DNA of 64,000 bases from Phycisphaerae bacterium (GCA_022072405.1 JAJVHX010000001.1:186001-250000), one strand, 5' to 3'; numbered from the stretch's first letter, positions 48,662 through 58,489 are shown. Made by a program: numbers and translations. Notes: generated by a model from the sequence alone, not told the origin.

Positions 48662-49432
48662 ATGAAACGCGAATTTGAACATTGTGCTGAGGACTATGCG
48701 CAATACCGGCCGGCGTATCCGATGCAATTGTTGGATGAACTGAGAGAGGCGGTAGGTGATGCGGTGGAGGGGCATATTGTAGATTTGGGAGCAGGTACGG
48801 GAATCTTCAGTGCCTCCTTGAGTCGATTCTGTGCGCCGGTAGTCGCGATTGATCCCAGCCTGGCCATGTTAAAGCAGATTCCAGCTACTCTGCCGGTGGT
48901 TTGTTTGTTGGGTCAGGCGGAGTGCATACCTTTACAGGATTGCAGCACTGCTGTGGTGACGGTGGCACAGGCGTTTCACTGGTTCTATCCGCCGTTAGCC
49001 TTGGCAGAAATCGCGCGAATTCTTCAGCCCGAAGGATGGTTATTATTATGCTGGAATAATCGTATCGTGGCTCCGGGTTCCTTTGTTTCTCAATTTGAGA
49101 CATTGATCCAGCAATATAATCCGAAATATCAGTGTGAGTATCGTCAGCAAGACTGGGCTGGGAAAATTAAGGAGTGTGGGGCATTTTCGACGATCGAACA
49201 ACGCGACTATAAGCATGAATGGATTTTGAGCCGGGAGGCGTTTCAGGGTTTTACCCGGAGTGTCACTTATATTCGTAATGTATTATCCCGTGAGGAGATG
49301 GAGAGTTTCAGCCGGAAACTGCAGTTGCTGATAGCAAGTTATTTTCCGGATGAGGTGGTGAAGATTCCGTTACGAACCGAGAGTTGGTGGGCCAGGCGTC
49401 AATCAGCGCCGGCGGGTAGGCTGAATAAATAG
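48662..49432 (+). CDS. Class I SAM-dependent methyltransferase
   Basis: A 256-residue methyltransferase of the type 11 group. The SAM-binding motif I is IVDLGAGTGIFSASL (about 39-53), and acidic residue VVAIDPS follows at motif II. AECIPLQDCSTAVVTVAQAFHWF (motif III/IV region) and EIARILQPEGWLLLCWNN complete the fold. The substrate is unknown. There is no clear Shine-Dalgarno before the ATG, and the gene stands between the terminator and tRNA-Arg. Confidence 0.88.
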   Translation: MKREFEHCAEDYAQYRPAYPMQLLDELREAVGDAVEGHIVDLGAGTGIFSASLSRFCAPVVAIDPSLAMLKQIPATLPVVCLLGQAECIPLQDCSTAVVTVAQAFHWFYPPLALAEIARILQPEGWLLLCWNNRIVAPGSFVSQFETLIQQYNPKYQCEYRQQDWAGKIKECGAFSTIEQRDYKHEWILSREAFQGFTRSVTYIRNVLSREEMESFSRKLQLLIASYFPDEVVKIPLRTESWWARRQSAPAGRLNK

Positions 49433-49459
49433 CAGTGTGTAGAATGGTGGATAAGATCA

Positions 49460-49533
49460 GCGCCGATAGCTCAGTTGGATAGAGCACGGGATTTCTAATC
49501 CCGCGGTCGGGGGTTCGAGTCCCTCTCGGCGCG
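49460..49533 (+). tRNA. tRNA-Arg (anticodon TCT)
   Basis: The acceptor stem GCGCCGA (49460-49466) pairs with TCGGCGC (49526-49532). The anticodon loop TTTCTAA gives TCT, for codon AGA. The T arm contains GGTTCGAGTCC. Length 74 bases, no CCA encoded. Confidence 0.95.
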
Positions 49534-49587
49534 ATTCCCGAGGATCTTGGTACCAGAGCAGCGGAGTACATTAGAGGAGATGGCGGT

Positions 49588-50925
49588 ATGTCTGCAGGAC
49601 GACTGGGTATATTAGTTGGTGGTGGACCGGCACCAGGTATCAACGCAGTGATCGGTGCAGCCACGATAGAGGCAGCCAACCAGGGCTTCGACATTCTTGG
49701 TTTTTATGATGGTTTCCAGTGGTTGTGTTCACGCGAATTTGACCGGGCGATACACACCGTGCGGCTGGATATTGCCAAGGTGACCCGGATACATTTCGAC
49801 GGCGGATCGATTCTGCGGACATCGCGCTATAATCTGCTGAATGAGGAACTGCTGAAAACTTCAACGGTGGTGGCGAACGATCCCGTTAAAACGCAACGGG
49901 TTATTGACCATCTGCTGGATCTGGGCATTACGCATCTGGTTACGATCGGGGGCGATGATACCGCGGGTAGTGCCCGCTTCGTAGCCGATGCCTCCCAGAA
50001 TAAAATCCGCGTAGCGCATGTTCCGAAAACCATCGATAACGATCTGCCCCTGCCGCATGATATCCCGACCTTTGGCTTCAACACGGCGCGATACTGGGGT
50101 TCACGAATTACCAAAAATCTGATGCGCGATTCACAAACCACCGGGCGGTGGTATCTGATCACGGCCATGGGGCGGAAAGCCGGTTGGCTAGCGATGGGTA
50201 TCGGCCAATCGACCGGGGCGACACTGACATTGATTCCCGAAGAATTCGGCGAGAAGATCACGTTGCAGCGGATTGCCGATGTGATCGACGGGTCGATATT
50301 GAAGCGGCGGGCCATGGGTCGTCCGGATGGAGTCGCCCTGGTGGCGGAGGGGCTGGCCTATCGACTGGGTGACCGTGAGGAATTGAAACAACTGCTGGGG
50401 CGGGAAGTGCCCATGGATGCCAACGGACATCCCCGGCTGGCGGAGTTTCCGCTGGGTGATCTGTTGAAACACGAATTGGAAAAACGTTATAAGGAGCGCG
50501 GCGAGAAGCTGACTATCATTACGCATGAGTTGGGCTATGAATTACGCTCCGCCGATCCCACGCCGAGTGATGTGGCATACTGTCGCAGTCTGGGTCACGG
50601 CAGTATTCGCCTGCTGCTCGATCACAGTGTCCCCTCCGGAGTGATGGTCACCCTGGTGAACGGCAATCTGCAGCCGATGAGTTTCGATCAGATGATTGAT
50701 CCGGATTCCAATCGGATGAAAGTGCGGATGGTGGATATTCGATCGGATACTTATCGGGTTTCGCGGGCATACCAGATCCGGCTGGAAAAGACCGATCTGG
50801 AAGACCCCGGCATGCTGCGAAAACTTTCCGCGGAAGCAAAGATGTCACCGGAGGAATTTCTGTATAAATACCGAATGGCGGCGACGCGACTGACCGACCC
50901 GGACATAGCAGAATTGTGCGCTTGA
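49588..50925 (+). CDS. PPi-type 6-phosphofructokinase
   Basis: A 445-residue phosphofructokinase. The N-terminal phosphate-binding loop is LVGGGPAPGINAV. The specificity motifs are GGDDT at 121-125 and PKTIDND at 146-152. ATP-dependent PFKs have GGDGS and PGTIDND at these places, while PPi-dependent enzymes have Asp and Lys (Asp124 and Lys147 here). This indicates that pyrophosphate is the phosphoryl donor, so the reaction would be reversible and serve glycolysis and gluconeogenesis. The gene follows tRNA-Arg by 54 bases and ends tail to tail with the COG2403 gene. Confidence 0.9.
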   Translation: MSAGRLGILVGGGPAPGINAVIGAATIEAANQGFDILGFYDGFQWLCSREFDRAIHTVRLDIAKVTRIHFDGGSILRTSRYNLLNEELLKTSTVVANDPVKTQRVIDHLLDLGITHLVTIGGDDTAGSARFVADASQNKIRVAHVPKTIDNDLPLPHDIPTFGFNTARYWGSRITKNLMRDSQTTGRWYLITAMGRKAGWLAMGIGQSTGATLTLIPEEFGEKITLQRIADVIDGSILKRRAMGRPDGVALVAEGLAYRLGDREELKQLLGREVPMDANGHPRLAEFPLGDLLKHELEKRYKERGEKLTIITHELGYELRSADPTPSDVAYCRSLGHGSIRLLLDHSVPSGVMVTLVNGNLQPMSFDQMIDPDSNRMKVRMVDIRSDTYRVSRAYQIRLEKTDLEDPGMLRKLSAEAKMSPEEFLYKYRMAATRLTDPDIAELCA

Positions 50926-50940
50926 ATATTGTGGAGCATG

Positions 50941-50972
50941 AAAAGCAGCACCCGGCTCATCACCGGGTGCTG
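50941..50972 (-). terminator. Rho-independent terminator after the COG2403 gene
   Basis: On the minus strand the perfect 10-bp stem CAGCACCCGG / CCGGGTGCTG is followed by CTTTTC. On the plus strand no T run follows, so it serves the minus-strand gene. The stem is almost identical to that at 31503-31534. Confidence 0.75.
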
Positions 50973-50994
50973 ATGTCATTCGGGTGGGGGGTAT

Positions 50995-52320
50995 TTAATG
51001 CAGAGCATTCTGCACCGCCCGGGGTAATACCGCGCGATCCAGTTCCTGCAGTTCATAACTGACCCGAACCGCGGGTTTATTGATTTTTAGTAAACGTCCC
51101 AGATCAATCGGCGTAGCGATCAACACCACATCGCAGGGGATGGCGTTGATGGTCGCTTCCAGATCAGTCATCTGTTTCTGACCATAACCCATCGCCGGTA
51201 AAATCTGAGTCAAATGGCGGTATTTATCATAAGTCTGTTTGATCGACCCCTGCGCATAGGGGCGGGGATCGACGATGTGAGCCGCCCCCAACTGCGTAGC
51301 GGCGACGTGACCGGCGCCATAGGGCATTTCACCGTGAGTCAAGGTGGGGCCGTCCTCAATGACCAGTACGTTGCGGCCTTTGACGGCAGCAGGATCGCTC
51401 ACGGTAACGGGTGAATTGGCCTTGAGTATAACAGCCCGTGGATTGCTGCGGCGAATATTGTTTTCGACCGTGACGATGTCCTCATGCTTGGCAGTATCCA
51501 CTTTGTTGATGACCACCAGATCGGCGATGCGGAGATTGGTTTCGCCGGGATAATAGGCGAGTTCATGGCCGGGGCGGTGCGGATCCGCTACCGTGATGTA
51601 GAGATCGGGCTTGAAGAAGGAGGTATCGTTGTTGCCGCCATCCCAGAGAATCACATCCGCTTCCCGCTCGGCGGCGCGTAAAATCTTCTCATAATCGATG
51701 CCGGCAAAGACCAGATTTCCGGCGATGATGTGCGGTTCATATTCCTCGCGTTCCTCGATTGTACAGTGATGAGTATCGAGGTCGGCGAGGGTGGCAAAAC
51801 GCTGGCAGATCTGCTCGCGGAGATCGCCGTAGGGCATGGGATGACGGACTACCGCTACCTTTTTGCCAAGTTCCTTCAGTATTTCACAGATGCGGCGGGT
51901 GGTCTGGCTCTTGCCGCAGCCAGTGCGTACCGCGCAAATGGCGATGACCGGCTTGGTGCTTTTCAGCATGGTGTAATGGGTGCCCAGCAGGCGGAAGTGG
52001 GCCCCGGCGGCGTTGACCCGGGCCGCCTGATGCATCACGAAAGCATGCGGCAGATCGGAATAAGCCAGGGTCACTTCCTCGACCTGATGCTTCTGGATCA
52101 ATTCTTCCAGCTGATCTTCAGGGTAAATGGGGATCCCCTGCGGATATTTGGGTCCGGCAAGCTCTGGCGGATAGATCCGTCCGGCGATATCAGGTATCTG
52201 CGTGGCAGTAAAGCAGATCACCTCGATATCGGGTTGCAGCTTCCAGTAGACATTGAAGTCGTGAAAATCGCGCCCGGCGGCGCCCATGATGATGATACGG
52301 TGGTTGGTCTTGGCCGACAT
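50995..52320 (-). CDS. COG2403 P-loop protein (cyclic 2,3-diphosphoglycerate synthetase-like)
   Basis: A 441-residue protein of the COG2403 family. The N-terminal Rossmann-like part starts HRIIIMGAAGRDFHDFN. A P-loop follows at about residue 135-142 (AVRTGCGKSQTTR). The Walker-B-like segment (ADVILWDGGNND) and VVINKVD (G4-like NKxD) are visible. Archaeal relatives make cyclic 2,3-diphosphoglycerate from 2,3-bisphosphoglycerate; the bacterial role is not settled. ATG 52320 has GGAG eight bases upstream. An in-frame extension to 52389 is less likely. It is convergent with the PFK gene. Confidence 0.88.
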   Translation of the reverse strand: MSAKTNHRIIIMGAAGRDFHDFNVYWKLQPDIEVICFTATQIPDIAGRIYPPELAGPKYPQGIPIYPEDQLEELIQKHQVEEVTLAYSDLPHAFVMHQAARVNAAGAHFRLLGTHYTMLKSTKPVIAICAVRTGCGKSQTTRRICEILKELGKKVAVVRHPMPYGDLREQICQRFATLADLDTHHCTIEEREEYEPHIIAGNLVFAGIDYEKILRAAEREADVILWDGGNNDTSFFKPDLYITVADPHRPGHELAYYPGETNLRIADLVVINKVDTAKHEDIVTVENNIRRSNPRAVILKANSPVTVSDPAAVKGRNVLVIEDGPTLTHGEMPYGAGHVAATQLGAAHIVDPRPYAQGSIKQTYDKYRHLTQILPAMGYGQKQMTDLEATINAIPCDVVLIATPIDLGRLLKINKPAVRVSYELQELDRAVLPRAVQNALH

Positions 52321-52414
52321 GGTCACATCTCCAAAAAATCCCGGACCGGCTCGGCGGCAAATGCATTTTGCATAATTATATACGCACACGGCAGGAATGA
52401 ACAGGGGGACTTCA

Positions 52415-52488
52415 TGGCCACGACTGGAGTCGAACCAGTGACCTAGAGTTTATGAATCTCTCGCTCTAACCAACTGAGCTACGTGGCC
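52415..52488 (-). tRNA. tRNA-Met (anticodon CAT, elongator-type)
   Basis: On the minus strand the acceptor stem GGCCACG pairs with CGTGGCC, with discriminator A. The anticodon loop TTCATAA gives CAT. The pair next to the loop is an A-A mismatch (31/39). The acceptor begins with a paired G-C, unlike initiator tRNA. Length 74 bases, no CCA encoded. Confidence 0.93.
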
Positions 52489-52578
52489 GATCGAACCGAT
52501 TATTATGCAATAATTTGGGGCTGATCTCAAGTTCTATCACCGACTACAATAAAGGTATTGGTGGTGGAGAAATAACTA

Positions 52579-53102
52579 ATGGCCAGGGAACAGGGACGCT
52601 TTTGGGTAGGACCGGTGGTGGTGCTTTTGATGGCGGTGTTGCTCACCGTGGTGCGGTGGCCACGCGCCAACGAAATGGCCCAGGGACCGGCCCGGGAATT
52701 ACAAGCGGCTCAATGGATAAACACCGACCAGCCGCCGAGTCTGTCGTCGCTGCGCGGCCGGGTGATCGTACTGGAATTCTGGGCCACCTGGTGTCTGCCC
52801 TGACGGCAAAACAACCCCATCACAACCAATTGCAGCAGAAGTTGGGTGATCAGGTAGTGGTGATTGGCGTAACCGAGGAGGGGGCAGATACAGTTATCCC
52901 GTTCATCAAGAGTATTCAGATGAATTACATTGTGGGGGCAGGATCGTCTCTTACTCGTGCGTATCGTGTGCAGACGATTCCCTATGCACTGGTGATCGAT
53001 CAACAGGGAGTCATAGTCTGGCAGGGTTACCCAGACGCGGAACTGGATCGTGTCGTAGGGGCATTGATCAAAACGGGCACGAGTAGCCAACCATCGGCGT
53101 AG
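52579..53102 (+). pseudogene. TlpA/ResA-like membrane-anchored thioredoxin gene with a one-base lesion at the active site
   Basis: The first frame (from ATG 52579) encodes an N-terminal membrane anchor (WVGPVVVLLMAVLLTVV) and the thioredoxin start VIVLEFWATWCLP, then stops at TGA 52801-52803, exactly where the second Cys of the CxxC should be. The rest (PHHNQLQQKLGDQVVVIGV to 53102, with the cis-Pro block TIPYALVID) lies in a different frame. The distance from the first Cys codon to the PH codon is 23 instead of 24 bases. One added base (TGC ACG for TGACG) restores both the Cys and the frame. It is therefore a frameshift or sequence error rather than a selenoprotein. Confidence 0.85.
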
Positions 53103-53315
53103 GTCTATGGATGTCAAGAATAATGGAGCTTGGCTCACCGGGCCATAATTTTGGTTCTGCCGGGGATATTTGCCGCCGGCTGACGAAAAGAGTAAGGTGA
53201 CGTGGAGATAATGGCCACGGCCAGTGTGGGCTATTCAGGTCAGCCACGTTTGGAATATGGAAGAATTAATCTGTCTGTTCACGTAGACCCTAATAATCGA
53301 CTCAGGAGATGCGTT

Positions 53316-55127
53316 ATGCAATTGCAGCGGAGCACCTTGGGATTCATGGCCGCCGTACTTTGTCTGACCCCGGCGTTTGGCTGGACACAGGAACAGGCAG
53401 CCAAAAAAATTGTTCATCTGGAACTGAAAGGCCCCATTCTGGAAGCCCCACAGGACAATCCCTTGTCCGGTCTGGGGGGCAAGGAAATGCCCACCACGCG
53501 CAGCCTGCTGGATAAACTCGAAACCATCCGCACCGATCCATCAGTGGATGCGGTGTTTGTGACGGTTGACGAACCGGCGATGGGGCTGGCCCAGGTGCAG
53601 GAGTTGCGAAGTGCATTTGAACGTTTAAAAGCCAACGACAAGGAAGTCTATGTGCACCTCGATTCCTGCTACACGACGGGTTTGTACTGGCTGACTTCGG
53701 TGGCCAGCAAACTGGCGGTGGTGCCCACCGGCGATGTCTGGGTGACGGGGTTATATGGGGAACAGTTGTTTCTGAAGGATGCCCTGACCTATCTGCATCT
53801 GGATGCGGATGTGATTCATATCGGCGATTACAAGAGTGCCGGCGAGATCGTGTCGCGCAACGATCCCAGCCCGGCCGCTCTGGAGATGATCAATTGGCTG
53901 TATGATGATTTATATCGCCAGATGCTCGAGCAGATTGCATCATCGCGCCAGTTGACTACGGAGCAACTGCAGAAACTGGTGGATCAGGGGCCCTATGGTG
54001 CGGAAGAAGCGCAGAAACTGGGCCTGATTGATGAAGTGATGGGGCGTAAAGAATTTGTGGACTGGGTCAAGGCCCGTCACGGCGATGCACCCTTTGAGAA
54101 GAATTATGGTGAAAGTGAAACGAAGCATCTCGATTTTTCGGATCCCTTTGCCTTTTTCAAGATTTTTGGCGAAATGATGACCCCGCCGGAAGAAAGCTCC
54201 ACACCCAGTGTGGCACTGATTTATGTGGAAGGCCCGATCATTACCGGTGAGGGCGAGGAAGGGATGTTCAGCAGCACGAATCGCGGCGCCAGTACACCGC
54301 TGCGTAAAGCTCTCCACGAAGCCGCCTATGACGATTCAGTGAAAGCGGTGGTCCTGCGGGTGGATTCGCCCGGAGGGTCGGCGGTGGCCAGCGACATTAT
54401 CTGGATGGCGACGCAGGAGGTGGCTAAGAATAAGCCTTTCATCGTCTCCATGGGTAATGTGGCCGGCAGCGGCGGCTATTATGTTTCCTGCGGAGCCGAT
54501 CGGATTTTTGCCGAACCGGGCACACTCACCGGATCGATCGGGGTGGTGGGCATGAAGCTTGTCACCAAGGGTATGTGGGATTGGATGGGGGTGCATTGGC
54601 ATCCAGTGCAGCGCGGAACCAACGCCGACATCATGGCCACCGATAAGCTCTGGACTCCGGAACATCGTGCCAAGATCGAAGGCTGGATGAACAGCGTATA
54701 CGGTGTATTCAAGGAGCGCGTGCTGCTCAAGCGTAAGGATAAACTGACCAAGCCGATCGACGAGCTGGCGGGCGGCCGGGTTTACACCGGTGCCCAGGCC
54801 TTGCAGCTGGGGTTGGTCGATCAACTGGGTGGTTTGAAGGATGCCCTGACTTATGCGGCGTTACAAGCCAACCTGGGAGAAGAATATGAAATTAAACTGC
54901 TGCCCAAGCCCAAGACCTTGTTTGATCTCTTCATGGGCGAGTTGGGCGGCGAAGCACGAATGGGTGCTGCGCTGAACTCGGCCGGTGCACTGAATACCCT
55001 GTTGCCGATGTTGCAGACGCTGGAGCCACAAAAAGCGCAGGCCTTTATCCGTACGCTGCGGCAATTGCAGACTGCCCAGCAGGAAAAGATTCTGCTGGCT
55101 ATGCCCAGTGAAATCGTGATTTACTAA
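53316..55127 (+). CDS. sppA: Signal peptide peptidase SppA, two-domain type
   Basis: A 603-residue SppA of the 67-kDa type with two S49 domains. The N-terminal domain carries the catalytic Lys (HIGDYKSAGE, Lys173), and the C-terminal domain carries the nucleophile Ser (GNVAGSGGYYVSCG, Ser385). These match Lys209 and Ser409 of E. coli SppA. A signal sequence (LGFMAAVLCLTPAFGW) anchors or exports it. It degrades cleaved signal peptides. ATG 53316 has AGGAG seven bases upstream; the frame is open to 53202 without family likeness. A terminator follows. Confidence 0.95.
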   Translation: MQLQRSTLGFMAAVLCLTPAFGWTQEQAAKKIVHLELKGPILEAPQDNPLSGLGGKEMPTTRSLLDKLETIRTDPSVDAVFVTVDEPAMGLAQVQELRSAFERLKANDKEVYVHLDSCYTTGLYWLTSVASKLAVVPTGDVWVTGLYGEQLFLKDALTYLHLDADVIHIGDYKSAGEIVSRNDPSPAALEMINWLYDDLYRQMLEQIASSRQLTTEQLQKLVDQGPYGAEEAQKLGLIDEVMGRKEFVDWVKARHGDAPFEKNYGESETKHLDFSDPFAFFKIFGEMMTPPEESSTPSVALIYVEGPIITGEGEEGMFSSTNRGASTPLRKALHEAAYDDSVKAVVLRVDSPGGSAVASDIIWMATQEVAKNKPFIVSMGNVAGSGGYYVSCGADRIFAEPGTLTGSIGVVGMKLVTKGMWDWMGVHWHPVQRGTNADIMATDKLWTPEHRAKIEGWMNSVYGVFKERVLLKRKDKLTKPIDELAGGRVYTGAQALQLGLVDQLGGLKDALTYAALQANLGEEYEIKLLPKPKTLFDLFMGELGGEARMGAALNSAGALNTLLPMLQTLEPQKAQAFIRTLRQLQTAQQEKILLAMPSEIVIY

Positions 55128-55219
55128 GACGGAAATTTCGGCGAAAGGAAAGATTGATCCGGTCAGCCGAGCCGTTAGAGTATCGTACAGAATTTCGTAC
55201 TGACCGGATCACACGCCAC

Positions 55220-55257
55220 ACCGACCTGATGTTCCATGCATCAGGTCGGTTTATTTT
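55220..55257 (+). terminator. Rho-independent terminator after sppA
   Basis: A perfect 12-bp stem ACCGACCTGATG / CATCAGGTCGGT with a seven-base loop is followed by TTATTTTT. It is 92 bases past the sppA stop. Confidence 0.88.
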
Positions 55258-55311
55258 TACAACGGGGGACCTGGTGACGAACTATAATTCGCTTTTCACA
55301 GGAGAATCCAG

Positions 55312-57366
55312 GTGACGAAATCCTCCACCGGTACTGGGCGAAATCATCTACGGGATGCGCTCAGTCCCTATTTATTGCAGCATGCGGACAACCCGGTTGA
55401 CTGGTATCCCTGGGGAACGGAAGCCTTGGCACGGGCTCGTCAGGATAACCGGCCCATTTTTTTGAGCATCGGTTATTCCGCCTGCCACTGGTGCCATGTG
55501 ATGGCCCATGAGTGTTTCGAGGATGAGGAAGTGGCGGCGATGCTGCGGGAACATTTCATCAGCATCAAGGTGGATCGGGAGGAGCGCCCAGAAGTCGATG
55601 AAATTTACATGCAGGCGACGATGGCGATGAACAATGGCCAGGGCGGCTGGCCGATGAGTGTTTTTCTCACTCCGGCGGGCGTGCCTTTTTACGCCGGAAC
55701 CTATTTCCCCAAAACCCATTTTATGCAACTGTTGCCGGCAGTGGCCCAGGCCTACAGCCAGCAACCCAACGAGATTGCTGAAGTCGCGCGGCAGGTGCAA
55801 GAGGCGCTCCATCACTGGGCAGCGGGTCCGCCGGTAGCGGCGAACATTCCGCCTGCCGACTGGCGGGATCAGCAGGCTTTGTTGCTGGTGCAGCACTTTG
55901 ATCATGTCGAGGGCGGCTTGGCGAGCGGGCGGAATAAATTTCCTCCCAGCCAGGCGCTGGAATTATTCATGCGCAGCGATCGACACCAGCCCCAGCCGGA
56001 ATTGCTCCAGGCGGTGCGGCTGACGCTGGATCGGATGGCGGCAGGCGGAATTCACGATCATCTGGGTGGCGGCTTCTGTCGCTACAGCACCGATCCCCAA
56101 TGGCTGGTGCCTCATTTTGAAAAAATGCTGTATGACCAGGCCCTGATCAGCAATATTTATCTGGATGGTTATCAACAGACAGGAGAGTCGCGTTATGCGG
56201 AGGTAGCGGCGGGAGTATTCGATTATGTAGCAGCGTCACTGACCGATGCGGGAGGCGGATTTTATTCTGCGCAGGATGCGGATAGTGAGGGGCTGGAGGG
56301 CAAGTATTACGTCTGGACACAGGAAGAAATCGGCAAGGTGCTGGCGCCGGCTGAAGCGCAACTGTTCATGGAATATTATGGCGTGAGTGCGTCGGGCAAC
56401 TGGGATGAACCCTTCGGCCATGCGCCGCTCGGGCCGAAGAATATTCTGCATATCACGCAGCCGCTGGCGGAGGTTGCTGCTCGCCATGGCCGGTCACTGG
56501 ATGATGCGCAGCAATTACTGGCTGGTGCGCGACAGCGGTTGCGGCAAGTGCGTCAGCAGCGCGTTCCGCCGGTACTGGATGATAAAATTCTGGTGGATTG
56601 GAACGGCTTGATGATCGCCAGCCTGGCCCGGGGAGGAGTCATCCTCAATGAGCCGCGCTATCTCGAGATGGCTATCCGTGCCGCTGATTACATTTTATCA
56701 CGTCATGTGCAGGACGATGGGCGACTACTGCGTTGTGCGCGTGAGGGCCGGGTGCATCTGGCGGCTACACTCAGCGACTATACATTTCTGGTCAGCGGGT
56801 TATTGAATCTGTTTGAAGCCACCCTGGAGATGCGCTGGCTGGCGGCGGCGGAGCGGCTGACCGAAATCACCCTGCAGGATTTCTGGGACGAGGAGCGAGG
56901 GGGATACTTCTTCACCGCCCACCAGGCGGAAACACTGATTACCCGATCTAAAAATCCGCATGATGGGGCTGTGCCTTCGGGCAATTCTGTGGGGGCGATG
57001 AACCTGTTGCGACTGGCAGAGATGCTGGAACGTCCCGCATGGCGACGGCAGGCTGAGCAGATTTTTACAGTTTTCGCACCCATTGCGGAACGTTCGGTGG
57101 GGGCTTTTGATTATTGGTTATGTGCCCTCGATTTTTATCACAGCCCAGTTCGGCGGATTGCTCTGCGTGATGATCCTTCCGCAGAGGCCAGGAAAAGCCG
57201 TCAATTTCTGTGGTCTAAGTACATGCCTGACAAGGTGATAGCTCCGATGACGGTTGGGTCTGATACTGCCCTGAACGGATCTGCATGGGCACAGATATGT
57301 ATGGGTCAGAAGTGTCTGTCGCCGATTCAAACTTTTGCGGAATTTCTTCAAGCACTGGAGGAATGA
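55312..57366 (+). CDS. YyaL/DUF255 thioredoxin-domain protein
   Basis: A 684-residue protein of the YyaL (spermatogenesis-associated protein 20-like) family. The N-terminal thioredoxin-like domain has [18 protein letters not shown] (CxxC at residues 58-61). The rest is an alpha/alpha-barrel like N-acylglucosamine epimerases, with [11 protein letters not shown] and [16 protein letters not shown]. The function is not firmly known. The start is GTG 55312, with AGGAG eight bases upstream. Full length for the family. Confidence 0.93.
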   Translation: MTKSSTGTGRNHLRDALSPYLLQHADNPVDWYPWGTEALARARQDNRPIFLSIGYSACHWCHVMAHECFEDEEVAAMLREHFISIKVDREERPEVDEIYMQATMAMNNGQGGWPMSVFLTPAGVPFYAGTYFPKTHFMQLLPAVAQAYSQQPNEIAEVARQVQEALHHWAAGPPVAANIPPADWRDQQALLLVQHFDHVEGGLASGRNKFPPSQALELFMRSDRHQPQPELLQAVRLTLDRMAAGGIHDHLGGGFCRYSTDPQWLVPHFEKMLYDQALISNIYLDGYQQTGESRYAEVAAGVFDYVAASLTDAGGGFYSAQDADSEGLEGKYYVWTQEEIGKVLAPAEAQLFMEYYGVSASGNWDEPFGHAPLGPKNILHITQPLAEVAARHGRSLDDAQQLLAGARQRLRQVRQQRVPPVLDDKILVDWNGLMIASLARGGVILNEPRYLEMAIRAADYILSRHVQDDGRLLRCAREGRVHLAATLSDYTFLVSGLLNLFEATLEMRWLAAAERLTEITLQDFWDEERGGYFFTAHQAETLITRSKNPHDGAVPSGNSVGAMNLLRLAEMLERPAWRRQAEQIFTVFAPIAERSVGAFDYWLCALDFYHSPVRRIALRDDPSAEARKSRQFLWSKYMPDKVIAPMTVGSDTALNGSAWAQICMGQKCLSPIQTFAEFLQALEE

Positions 57367-57444
57367 ACATCTGCATTCCGATCGGCTTCCAGTGCGGATA
57401 AAATCAGGCCTGGTGTAGATGAATCGTTGATTGGCGGGAAAACA

Positions 57445-58431
57445 ATGATATCAGTATGGTGCCTTGCGATAATCAGTGTGATGGGGTGGAACATCATGGC
57501 GGTATCAGATGATCCTCCCACCACGACAGCACCCTCCACCAGTCGGCCATCGAGTGACGAGGTAGAAGATATTCTTGATGAGCAGCGCCCCGATAGGCCA
57601 CCGCTGGCTCCGGAAGCCAACCCCAATCAGACCGCGCCCGATGAGGTGATGTTGCCCTGGTGGGCCCAGCCGCAGCGTGATGCCGATTTGCTCTGGCCGG
57701 AGGGTTATCGACTGGGTCGGATACAAGGAGTATTGCAATCCGGTCAACCCTGGCCGTTGTTCATATTCAAGGATGAGGATTATCCCGAGACACCGAAAAA
57801 AATCGCGGTTCTGCCTAATGCTCATCTCGAGCAGATGGAAGCCTATCTCCGCACCAGGCCGGACGTGGTCTTCCAGGTATCAGCGGATTTGACGGAGTAT
57901 CAGGAGCAGAATTATCTGCTGGTCCGTAATGTCAATATTACTCAGCAGAATTCTGCCGTAACAAAAAGCCAACCCGCGACCACGGACTCCACATCATCGT
58001 CTGCGGATGCGGCTGACAACATTCTTGATCTGATGGAAGAAAAATCACCCACGGCTACTCCGCTGGAACCGGATGCTATGGAACCCAACGACGAACCACC
58101 TGCACCCGCCAGCGAAGAAACCCGCCCGCTCGTTCTCGAGGAAACATCAAAACTCTGGCCGGAAGGCTCGCTGCAAGTTGATCGTGTCGGAAGGCTGGTC
58201 CGTGAGATCGATTGGTGGACCTTTGCTTTTGAATCGCAGAGCGATCGTGAGGGTGAGCGCTCGGTACGAATAGTACCCAATCTGGCCTTGCAGGAAATGG
58301 AACGATTATCGGCCTCCGGTCAGCGGCCACAGCTTTTTCGCATCACTGCCGAAGTCACCAATTATCAGGGGCAGGCTTATTTTGTTATCAGACGAATCAT
58401 GCTACTACCGCCGAGTGATAACTTGCGCTAG
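57445..58431 (+). CDS. Secreted protein built from a tandem duplication
   Basis: A 328-residue protein with a signal peptide (MISVWCLAIISVMGWNIMAV). It consists of two similar units: about 40-166 (VEDILD..., LWPEG at 83, IAVLPNAHLEQMEAYL, ADLTEYQEQNYLLVRNV) and about 190-320 (DNILDLM..., LWPEG at 237, VRIVPNLALQEMERLS, AEVTNYQGQAYFVIRRI). Each unit has an acidic Pro-rich linker and a beta domain of about 85 residues. No known family was recognised. ATG 57445 has GCGGGA upstream; TTG 57427 is possible but adds residues before the signal. A terminator follows. Confidence 0.75.
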   Translation: MISVWCLAIISVMGWNIMAVSDDPPTTTAPSTSRPSSDEVEDILDEQRPDRPPLAPEANPNQTAPDEVMLPWWAQPQRDADLLWPEGYRLGRIQGVLQSGQPWPLFIFKDEDYPETPKKIAVLPNAHLEQMEAYLRTRPDVVFQVSADLTEYQEQNYLLVRNVNITQQNSAVTKSQPATTDSTSSSADAADNILDLMEEKSPTATPLEPDAMEPNDEPPAPASEETRPLVLEETSKLWPEGSLQVDRVGRLVREIDWWTFAFESQSDREGERSVRIVPNLALQEMERLSASGQRPQLFRITAEVTNYQGQAYFVIRRIMLLPPSDNLR

Positions 58432-58489
58432 CCCGTTAGATGGCCTGTTATCATTATCGGTCTTATGCCGTAAATAAATGGCGAACAAG

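Noticed and set aside
52804..52818. Programmed -1 frameshift site in the thioredoxin gene (CAAAACAACCCC)
   Set aside because: No X-XXY-YYZ heptamer in the zero frame, and the TGA would still have to be passed first.
52790..52850. Selenocysteine insertion at TGA 52801 with a SECIS-like hairpin (ATCACAAC...GTT(GG)GTGAT) downstream
   Set aside because: The downstream domain is in another frame, so recoding alone cannot make the protein. One missing base explains both defects, and the hairpin is weak with a bulge.
53202..53315. Longer N-terminus of sppA from 53202
   Set aside because: The added part is not signal-like, whereas ATG 53316 has AGGAG at the right distance and begins a normal signal peptide.
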